A stretch of DNA of 21,861 nt from a virus: the IMG/VR virus record IMGVR_UViG_3300028393_000373, positions 1 through 21,861 of that record. One strand, 5' to 3'. Below, one piece after another: positions 1 to 8,800 of the stretch. The notes under the pieces were generated by a model. The model saw only the letters and a program-made list of their open reading frames with translations, ran no database searches and was not told the origin of the DNA. Numbering within the stretch: position 1 is the first letter of the stretch; each line of letters opens with the position of its first letter. A program made the position numbers and the translations under genes.

Positions 1-271
1 TGTAAAATATAAAAGAGCATGTGCATCTTATCTTCAAATGAAGATGGATTATATTCTTTGGAGACAAGAAATGTTATCTGATAAAGTTTATATGAAGTCA
101 GAAGAAGAATGGAAATGGAATGTTGCGTCTGCAAGTTCACACCTTAAAATGCCTGATGTTAATCAAGCAGAAAGTCTACGTAGACAACTTACTAAAATGG
201 TTGTACGTACAGAAGACTTTGCAAGTGGATTTAGTAATATTAATTTAAGAGGATTTAGAGGTAGATATTAA
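1..271 (+). CDS. C-terminal end of upstream gene, probable tail/ring protein (partial)
   Basis: The reading frame is open from the left edge (first full codon at base 2) to the TAA at 269-271, so this is the last 89 residues of a longer gene. The ATG codons at 38 and 44 are internal candidates only; neither has a ribosome binding site and the frame continues upstream of both. The tail is charged and probably helical, with Trp residues near WRQEM and EWKWN, and ends in a basic RGFRGRY. It lies 4 nt before the muzzle-type gene. In crAss-like phages that slot usually holds a small tail-ring or adaptor protein (crAss001-type ring proteins, P22 gp4-like in role), so that is my guess from position. 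I do not recognise the sequence itself. Confidence is high that it is coding and low for function. Confidence 0.62.
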   Translation, partial: VKYKRACASYLQMKMDYILWRQEMLSDKVYMKSEEEWKWNVASASSHLKMPDVNQAESLRRQLTKMVVRTEDFASGFSNINLRGFRGRY

Positions 272-275
272 AATT

Positions 276-3200
276 ATGGCTCAAGATAACCAAGGACCAT
301 CTGGAGTAAAAGACTTAGGTGGGTTAGTAAATAAAGACATTGCTTTTAGTAAAGTCCCTGAGAATGTAGTTTATGAATCTAAAAACTTTAGAGTAACTAC
401 AGATGATGGAGGTACATTAGCTGTTAGGTCTAATATAAAAGGTAATACATCAGTAATAAGTATTCCTAATGTACCATGTACTAAAGCATTAGTATTTGAC
501 TTAAATAAAGTAGGTAATCGTCTTACTGTAAGTCAACAATACACTTTAGAATTTTTTATTAATAGTGCAGGGCCTATAAATTTTGTATTTACTTATTCAT
601 CTATAAATACTTTTTTAAATGATGTTATAACATTTATAAATACAAATTCTACTTTTGTTTCTAGTTCTATTACAGCTGCACCTACATATAATACACAAGG
701 AGTATTTAGTACAAACTCTAGTACAACATATACAGGTACAATTGTATTAAGTTTAGTTAATTGTGAAACAATAAGTACAGGTAATTTTTATTCAGGTACT
801 GTTGCTTCTACTTTTACTAACTTAGGTTATAGTCCAGCAGATCAAAATTGTGTAAATTTATATTCTACTGAAGACCTTACTTTACCTGACTATAATACAA
901 ATTTAAATTTATTACCTATTGGTAATAGTAGTTATATAGGAGTTGCAGGTCCTGACCAATGGCAGTTAGATAATCAATGGTTTGGAGGTAATACATCTAC
1001 ACCTAATTATACTATTAACTTAGGTACTAATATAATTAATGCAGCAGGTGTTCCTTTATCCCACGCTTCTAATGTAACAAGAATTAGATACCAAGATTCT
1101 GATACTACAGCTTCATTTAAAAATCCTTCTTTTGCTTTAACAGCATATTATCCTTTAGGAGCAAATGCTTATAATTTACAAGATTATCCTACAGGTCCTT
1201 ATAATTTTGATTTAAGTTATTATGTAGGAGCTTTAAATACTACTGATGTAAGCTTTAAGTTAAAAGTTTACATGCACATGGGTAATGCTTGGACTGATTC
1301 AAGTCTTACTTATGAATATCCTACTATACTTAATAGTAGTCAATTTGATGGTACATATAAATGTGCTAAGGTTTATGAGCAAGCTTTAACTTCTACTAAT
1401 ATAAATCATTTAGCATTAAATGGAAATAATATAACTATTCCTGTAACTTTATCTGATACACCATATAATAATGGAGCTACACAAATTCCTGTTTATATTG
1501 TATTTGTTGAAGCTGTGTCTACAGGTGTTACTCCTTTTACATATAATATAGATTTTAATTTAGATTATTTAAAAGTAGCAGGTCCAGTTATTAATCCTAA
1601 TTTAGTTGTAGTAAATGATTTATCAGCAGGTGCTGCTAATCCATCAATTATAGGTTGGGTTAGTTTAAGAGATTCATATGATGATAATTTATATTTACTT
1701 ACTACTACAGGTAAAGTAGACCCTGATGACCCTACAACATGGGGAGGTCCTAATCTTCCTGTTACAGATGGACAGATATGGAAATTACATTATAATAAAG
1801 CAGGAGATTATACTGATAGTACAAATTATACTCTTGCTTTAATCTATGCTAATTCTGCATTAAACTTTACTGTATATCGTCCTATTGCTAATCCAGGAAT
1901 GATAGAAGGTAGATATGAAAATGAATTTATTCAAAAGATTTATTGGACAGATAATTATAATGTACCTAGACAAATAAATGTAGCTGATCCTAATGTAGCT
2001 AATTTAACATTAGAACAATTAAGATTACTTCCTTCTTTATCTATGGACTTACCTCAAGTAACAGAAGTTATAGTTGGTGGTGGTTTATACATGGGAGTAT
2101 ATCAAGTAGCCTACAGATTAAAAAATACAAATGGTTCAGAAACAAGGTTTAGCAGAACTTCTCAGTTAATTCCTATTATAGATGCACCAGAAAGTATTAC
2201 TGTAACTAATACATATTATCCTACAAAACCTTTATTAGATAATACAAATACTAATGACCCTAAACCTACAGTAGCAGGTAAATCAATTAGAGTAGAAGTT
2301 CAAAATGTAGATACAAATTTTGATACAATAGAATTTGCTACTTTGTATTATAGAGATAATACAAGTACTCCAGAAATTAATGTAGTAAAGGAAGTAATTA
2401 TTCCTTCTAATGGAATAATAGATACTTACATATCAGGTAATGAAGATAAAGTACCTATTACATTAGATGAGTTTACTGCATTTACTTCTGCAATTAATAG
2501 AGCTAAAACATTGGCTGCTAAGAAACAAACTTTGTTTTTAGGTAATGTAGCATTAGGAACTCAAATAGTAAATTGGGATGCTAGAGCATATAGGTTTCCT
2601 AGAAATAGTTCTACTACTATAATTACAGATGTTTCAAATACAAATAAAACTTATACATTAGATCAATCTTTAAATTATCAAATTACTCAAGAGAATGGAG
2701 TTTCTGTAACTCCTTATTTAATTCCTGAAGAACATGATTGTATTCAAGATTATAATTCTCAATCTCCTACTGTTGATACTAAATATTTATATCAACCTAA
2801 TAGTAATGTATTAGGAGGAGCAGGTCCTAATGTATCTTATGAATTTGTTACAGAGACTTTATTATTAGATAATAAAAAAGATAATGCTAATAATACTTTT
2901 GCTCCTCATTTAACTCCTGCTACTAATACAGGAACTACATTTTGGTCTGAAGATAGATATTATGCAAGTAAAGGTAATTCTTTATCTAACAATAACTCTC
3001 CTTATAAATATGATATATTCGTAGGTTATAGAAGAGATGAAATGGAAAGATTTGGTATTGTTTTTTTTGATGAACTAGATAATCCTACTTATGTAAATTG
3101 GATTGGAGATATTAGAATGCCTCATATGTTTATGCCTGACACTACAGATGGTGCAGTATATGCAGGAAGTGGTAATGGACGTAGTACAATTGATTCTTCT

Positions 3201-5813
3201 AATTTACATACTAATGTAGTTAAACTTGATACTACTAATGATTTTTTATATGGTAAACCTTTAGGAATTAGATTTACTATTGACTTTAGTAATTTACCAC
3301 CTCAATATAAAAAAGCTTCTATTGTACGTGTTCCTAAAAAAGAAGAAGATAAACATATATTAGGACAAGGATTATTTATAACTAGTGTTAAAACAAAAGA
3401 TGTAAGTCCTTTTCCGCAACAAGTATTTTTATGTAATCCTTCTCCTTATAATGCATATGATTATTATGATAGTATAAACAATGAAGTTTGGTTTGATTGT
3501 TGGTCATTTCATAGCCCTGATTTTTTATTTGATAAATTTTCAGGATATAGTGGAACAGATGCAATAGATGTATTAGGACTTTATAAAAGTATTAGTAATA
3601 CTTATTTATCAGATCAATATTCTCCTTCACAAGTTGTTGCAGTAGATGGTACATACCTTCTTGATAGTAAAGGAAGTCATAATATAGAAGGCTATGGAGC
3701 TAGACATAAAGTATATAGTTTAAATGAAAGTACTACTTTTCCTGCATCTATAAAAAATGTAAATACTTTTAATCCTTATCCTATTCAAAAAGCTACTTCT
3801 GTAAATGCAGGAGGAGATACTAGAAGTTATGATACAGGAATAACTGCTGATTATTCAGGAGGTACAATAAGAACTGTTCATAATTGTGCCCCTAAAGATT
3901 TATCTAGTTCACATGGTGGAGGATTAGGAACTAGTGCTGTAGGATATTCTTATGGAAGTAATTCTGTATTTATAGAATTAACTGAAGGACCTGCAAGTAA
4001 TTGGAATAAAACTGCATTTGGAGGAAATCAATTTTTAGGTGAACAATATTCACTTAGTGTTAGTTTTCCTACATCTCATTATTTAGCTAATTATACAAGA
4101 GTTATTCAAGGAGGTCCTTTTGGAGGCCATGGTTATTTTGCTAGGTCTACTAGTGAATATATTCCTTGTAATAATTTAATTGATATATCTTCTCATGGAG
4201 TTGTATCTACAAGAGTATTTGGAGGAGATACTGCAGTAGCAGTTATGGATCATACTATTCAATTTTATGATAGAGCAGAAGGAAGTGCTTTTTTATCTAA
4301 TTCTGATTCAGCTAAACTATTAACACATTGGGTATACTTTCCTTGTGAAACTTATGTAGCAATAGATTATAGAAGAAATTATAAAGATACTACAACTTTA
4401 ACTTATACAGGTGTTCCTAACAGAAGTAGGATTACAGAAAGTCCTGGTAATTTAAATGACTGGGGTACTGCTCCATATAGAATAGGAGCAGCTGAATACT
4501 TTAATGTAGATAATGTTTATAATCATACAGATAAATCTGCATATACATACTTTGCTAAACCTGCGTTAGGAGATATATCTCTTAGGTTTGATTGTAGAGT
4601 ATGGAAGTCTGAACCTAAACAAGATGGTGAGTTAGTAGAGTCTTGGAGTAACTTTAAACCTGGTGCATACTTAGATGTAGAATCAGCTTATGGTCCTTTA
4701 AATAACTTAATAGTATTTAAAGATAAGTTATACTATTTCCAAGATAGAGCATTTGGTCAATTACAAGTTAATGAACAAAAGTTAATTCAACCTGCTGATG
4801 AAACTGCAGCTAACTTAGTATTAGGTAGTTCAGGTATCTTAGAAAGGTATGATTATATTTCTACTAAGACAGGAACTAAACATCAGTTTGGTATGTCTGT
4901 ATCTGACAATAGTATGATATGGTTTGATACTCTTGCTAGAAAGATGTATAGATATACAACTCCTACAACTTCAGGCGGAGGCCTAGAACCTTTATCTGAT
5001 ATTAAAGGATTAAATGCTTTCTTGTATAATAGATTATCAGGTACTATTCAAACTAAAGATAATCCATATATCTATGAAGGAATTCATTGTACTTATGATT
5101 TTAGGCACAATGAATTTTATATGACTTTCTTAAATAAAGAAACTGAGTTTTATCTTACATTAGTTTATAATGATTTACTAGATGGGTATATAGGTGAATA
5201 CACTCATTATCCTAAAGTATATCTAAATGATAAATTAAACATCTTTTCTCCTGACCCAGTTAATTTATACAATGAAACATTGTATATCCATAACTATGGA
5301 AGATATGCTAAATTTTACCAATCACGTCTACCTGATTATTCTACATTAAGTTTTATTTTAAATACTTCTTCTACAACAGAAAAGGTTTTACAAAACTTAG
5401 AATTTGTAACAGAAGCTTTTAGTCCTAATACTCAACAAGCTCCTAGTGATTCACATTACTATGACCCTTTAGCTCAAATAGATTATCAAGATTTCTTTGA
5501 GTCTATGCGTATATCTGATAATTATCAAAATACTGATTGGATTACTTTAATTCCTAATAAATTAGATTTAAGTAGTAGAGATAATTATGCTAGAAGACAT
5601 AAGACTATTTGGAACTTACGTGTACCATCAGATAGAGTGCTAGATGTAAATCAAAATATATTTGATAATTTAAATCTTTCTTCTGTAAGACCACGTTTAA
5701 CTAGAAGGTTAAAAGACAAATGGTTTATGGTAGAATTACAATATAATAATAATCCTAATAATAAGTTAGTAGTTCATTCAGCTAAGGCTACTTTTGCTTT
5801 AAATTCAAGATAA
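276..5813 (+). CDS. crAss-like phage muzzle / tail stabilisation protein (P22 gp10-like role)
   Basis: This 1845-aa protein is a probable structural component at the tip of the short tail. The N-terminus (residues about 12-60) has the pattern I associate with crAss-like stabilisation/muzzle proteins: a Gly-Gly-x-x-NKD stretch, then VPEN, a 'KNFRVTTDDGG' segment and an 'IKGNTSVI' segment. Residues about 1473-1620 carry the other signature: GPLNNLIVFKDKLYYFQD, then a segment containing VNEQKLI, LGSSGIL and YDYIS, and then aromatic beta-strand repeats suggestive of a propeller. The C-terminus ends in a segment containing KWFMVELQYNN. Residues about 60-500 are rich in Ser, Thr, Asn and Tyr and look like beta-sandwich or adhesin-type sequence. 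No signal peptide, transmembrane helix or catalytic motif is seen. The start at 276 lies 4 nt after the upstream stop, without a Shine-Dalgarno sequence. It is 1 nt from the next gene, fitting a tail-then-cargo gene order. Family assignment is from memory, and exact homology to crAss001 gp44 is an inference. Confidence 0.8.
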   Translation: MAQDNQGPSGVKDLGGLVNKDIAFSKVPENVVYESKNFRVTTDDGGTLAVRSNIKGNTSVISIPNVPCTKALVFDLNKVGNRLTVSQQYTLEFFINSAGPINFVFTYSSINTFLNDVITFINTNSTFVSSSITAAPTYNTQGVFSTNSSTTYTGTIVLSLVNCETISTGNFYSGTVASTFTNLGYSPADQNCVNLYSTEDLTLPDYNTNLNLLPIGNSSYIGVAGPDQWQLDNQWFGGNTSTPNYTINLGTNIINAAGVPLSHASNVTRIRYQDSDTTASFKNPSFALTAYYPLGANAYNLQDYPTGPYNFDLSYYVGALNTTDVSFKLKVYMHMGNAWTDSSLTYEYPTILNSSQFDGTYKCAKVYEQALTSTNINHLALNGNNITIPVTLSDTPYNNGATQIPVYIVFVEAVSTGVTPFTYNIDFNLDYLKVAGPVINPNLVVVNDLSAGAANPSIIGWVSLRDSYDDNLYLLTTTGKVDPDDPTTWGGPNLPVTDGQIWKLHYNKAGDYTDSTNYTLALIYANSALNFTVYRPIANPGMIEGRYENEFIQKIYWTDNYNVPRQINVADPNVANLTLEQLRLLPSLSMDLPQVTEVIVGGGLYMGVYQVAYRLKNTNGSETRFSRTSQLIPIIDAPESITVTNTYYPTKPLLDNTNTNDPKPTVAGKSIRVEVQNVDTNFDTIEFATLYYRDNTSTPEINVVKEVIIPSNGIIDTYISGNEDKVPITLDEFTAFTSAINRAKTLAAKKQTLFLGNVALGTQIVNWDARAYRFPRNSSTTIITDVSNTNKTYTLDQSLNYQITQENGVSVTPYLIPEEHDCIQDYNSQSPTVDTKYLYQPNSNVLGGAGPNVSYEFVTETLLLDNKKDNANNTFAPHLTPATNTGTTFWSEDRYYASKGNSLSNNNSPYKYDIFVGYRRDEMERFGIVFFDELDNPTYVNWIGDIRMPHMFMPDTTDGAVYAGSGNGRSTIDSSNLHTNVVKLDTTNDFLYGKPLGIRFTIDFSNLPPQYKKASIVRVPKKEEDKHILGQGLFITSVKTKDVSPFPQQVFLCNPSPYNAYDYYDSINNEVWFDCWSFHSPDFLFDKFSGYSGTDAIDVLGLYKSISNTYLSDQYSPSQVVAVDGTYLLDSKGSHNIEGYGARHKVYSLNESTTFPASIKNVNTFNPYPIQKATSVNAGGDTRSYDTGITADYSGGTIRTVHNCAPKDLSSSHGGGLGTSAVGYSYGSNSVFIELTEGPASNWNKTAFGGNQFLGEQYSLSVSFPTSHYLANYTRVIQGGPFGGHGYFARSTSEYIPCNNLIDISSHGVVSTRVFGGDTAVAVMDHTIQFYDRAEGSAFLSNSDSAKLLTHWVYFPCETYVAIDYRRNYKDTTTLTYTGVPNRSRITESPGNLNDWGTAPYRIGAAEYFNVDNVYNHTDKSAYTYFAKPALGDISLRFDCRVWKSEPKQDGELVESWSNFKPGAYLDVESAYGPLNNLIVFKDKLYYFQDRAFGQLQVNEQKLIQPADETAANLVLGSSGILERYDYISTKTGTKHQFGMSVSDNSMIWFDTLARKMYRYTTPTTSGGGLEPLSDIKGLNAFLYNRLSGTIQTKDNPYIYEGIHCTYDFRHNEFYMTFLNKETEFYLTLVYNDLLDGYIGEYTHYPKVYLNDKLNIFSPDPVNLYNETLYIHNYGRYAKFYQSRLPDYSTLSFILNTSSTTEKVLQNLEFVTEAFSPNTQQAPSDSHYYDPLAQIDYQDFFESMRISDNYQNTDWITLIPNKLDLSSRDNYARRHKTIWNLRVPSDRVLDVNQNIFDNLNLSSVRPRLTRRLKDKWFMVELQYNNNPNNKLVVHSAKATFALNSR

Positions 5814-5814
5814 T

Positions 5815-8800
5815 ATGGCTACACAAAATAAACCTGCTCCTAAACCTAGAGTAGACTCAGATGAAAAAATAAAAAACTTTGCTATTGAAACTGGTAGTTA
5901 TGAAAGTTTTAAACCTAAAGTTTATAGAGATAATCGTGGTTATCTTACAATAGGACATGGTTTTAATTTAGATGATGCAGGTACTACTGCTTTTTTAAAA
6001 AACCAAGGTTACAATGTAAATGATTTACGTAGTGGTAAAGCAGCTTTAAATAAAAAAGAATCTACTGATTTATTAAATTTATTATTTGCTCGTTCTTATG
6101 ATCAAGCTAGAAACTTTGTACCAAACTTTGATACTCTTCCTGAAAAGGCTAGATATGTTTTAGCTGATATGACTTATAATATGGGTCTTTCTAAATTAGC
6201 AAAATTTAAACAAATGAAAGCTGCTTTTGAAAATAATAATTTTAATGAAGCAGCTAAACAATTAAAAGATTCTGATTATTATGATCAAGTAGGTAGAAGG
6301 TCTAGAGCACATTATAATGAACTATTAGACTTAACAGCAAAAACTGAACCTCAATTAGGATTTGTACCTAATTTTCCTGTACTTGAATATACTGATAAAG
6401 GGTTAACTCCAAAATGGGTTAACTATCCTGCACAAATAGGTCCTACACAAGATAATGCTACATATTTAGACACACAACCTTCTGAAGAATCTGTACTTCA
6501 ACCTAAGATTGATGCTTTAGGATGGGATGGTTTTCATTATGTTAAAAAAGAAAATCTTCCTAAAAAGGTAGAACCTACTATGTGGCAAAGTACTAAAGAA
6601 GCAGTAAAAGGATGGTTAAATGATTTTGAAGATAATACTTCTAATACTACTCCTAATCCTAATGATACTCCTATTCCTCCTATATTTAAACGTGGTGGAA
6701 AAATTTCAAAAGAAAGTAATAGTCCTACTTATAACCCACTAGATGACCCTAGGAATAAACCTACTGTTTATTTTAGTAAAGATAGAAGTAATTATGATCC
6801 TCTTTCTAATAATATTTATTTTAATCCTAATAATAATCCTTGGAATCCAGAAGATATATTAAAGCATGAAGGGTATCATTGGGCTCAAAATATGTATGGA
6901 GATTTACAAGCTCCAGACTTATACCCTGGTCCTTTAAGAAAACCTCAAACTCCAACTAACCCAAATACTTCATTAATACCTGATTATTATAATAGAGCTG
7001 CTTTAGAAAATCAAGTATCTCTTAATTATATGAAAGAAGGTAGAAATGCTTATGTAGATGAAAAAGGAAAGTCATTAATGCCTGATGATGTAGTTGTACC
7101 TTCAAGTCCTAGTTTACAATTTATTCCAAATGATGTTATATGGAGAGGTGTTAGAACTGACAATAGACCTTATAATGAATATACACATATTCCTGGAGCA
7201 GATGCTTTAAGATATAATACTCCTGATACTATAGAAGGTGATGCTAAATATTATGAAGATACTGAACCTATTAGTAATAAACCTATAATGGGCATTTATG
7301 GATTAGAAGATACATTAGGTTATAAACATGGAGGTTTAATTAAAAGAGCAGATGGTTCTTATTCTCGTAGAGGTCTATGGGATAATATAAGAGCTAATCG
7401 TGGTTCAGGACGTAAGCCTACTGCTGAAATGCTTAGACAGGAAAGAAAGATTAAGAAACATGCTGATGGTGGCTGGGTAAATATGTATGCAAATGGTTCT
7501 ACAGTAAAAGGTAATAAACCTCCTCAAAAAACTTTAAAGCAATCTTTATTAAATTATAAAGAAGGAGCAGATGAAAATAAGTTTGAACTTTTAGATCCTA
7601 CAGGAATTCTTTCTTGGGATGATGCTGCAAAAGGTTATGACTCATGGCAAAAATCTGGTAGAACTTTACCTACTTTATCAGAAGGTCTAGATATGTTTAG
7701 TGCTATACCTATTTTTGGTAAAGCTAAACAAGTAGAAATGGGTATGAAAGAAGCTGCTAATGCGTCTAAATGGGCAATAGATTGGTGGAAAGCTTATCAT
7801 GCTGCAGATTATCTTAGAGATGAATATAATGATAAAATTAAAAAGCATGATGATGGTTCATGGGTAACAGATAGTTCTATTCCTACACCTACTACTCCTT
7901 CTTATTATCCTGCAGGAGAAGATAGAACTTTAACTAATTATCAGATGGGTACTCTTAAAGCACCTATGTATGCAAGTGGAGGAGGAGTAAAGCCTATCTA
8001 TGTAACAAGTAAAAATGACCCTAGATTAAAAGCTTATAATGATAGTTTGAGTTTGTATAAAGAGAATTTTAATCAATTAAGATCAGAAAAATTAGATTTT
8101 ACACCTAAATTTTTAAAAAGGATTCCTTTTAATATAAAAAATGATAACATGTATGCTAAGGATTTCTTTGAAAGAAATGATATGTGGGATAGGAGAAGTC
8201 AAGGAGAAGTTTATCCAGAAAAAATAAAACCTATTTATTTTGATATAAATCAGATTGGTGATCAAACCCAACATAGTGCTTATTATAAAAAACCAGTACA
8301 ACCAATAATTTATAGAAAAGAAGAAGATATAAAACCTATTACATCAGGTGTAACAAAAGCAGAGAATGTAGCTTTTCCTACATATGAAGAAGAGTTAAAA
8401 CCTATGGCTCCTATTCCTCAAGAAGCTGTAAGAAGAATGTTTAATCCTGCATTTGACTTTAATATAGACTTTATGCCTAATAGAACTAAAGAGGCAGTTG
8501 TAGATCAAGCAGGTAATCCTAGATACAAGTATTACAATCAAGATAATGTAATATCTGAATCTGAGTATAATAATTTAATGAAAAAAGCTGATGGTGGTTC
8601 TATTATGTATGGACCAGGAGGAGGAGTGCAACCTTTTATAACATCTGACCCTAACTTATATAAGCAAAGATTACAAGCTTATAATGATAGTGTTTATACT
8701 CATAATCTTGGATTAGCAAATTTAAACTATGCTCAAAATCAACTTAAACAAAATGTAGATAAGTTTAATGCTCAATTGCCTTCAGCATTTGGACATATTA

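Noticed and set aside
2040-3960. Gly-Gly-Gly runs in the muzzle protein (VGGGLYMG near 2074, HGGGLG near 3914) as extra joint motifs
   Set aside because: They lack the Lys/His lead, the following Met-Tyr half and the spacing of the motif in the two downstream genes, so they look like ordinary turns.
5872-6330. Lysozyme as the lysis endolysin
   Set aside because: It is the N-terminal domain of a 1743-residue protein within the structural gene block, with no holin or spanin nearby, so a virion-associated hydrolase fits better.
8113-8301. Antisense open frame of 62 codons
   Set aside because: It lies wholly inside the 1743-aa gene and its product (Ile/Phe-rich) is what reverse-complemented A/T-rich coding gives. 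The same applies to antisense frames at 9715-9897, 10260-10568, 11330-11545, 13416-13667, 14451-14633, 17557-17793 and 20538-20747.
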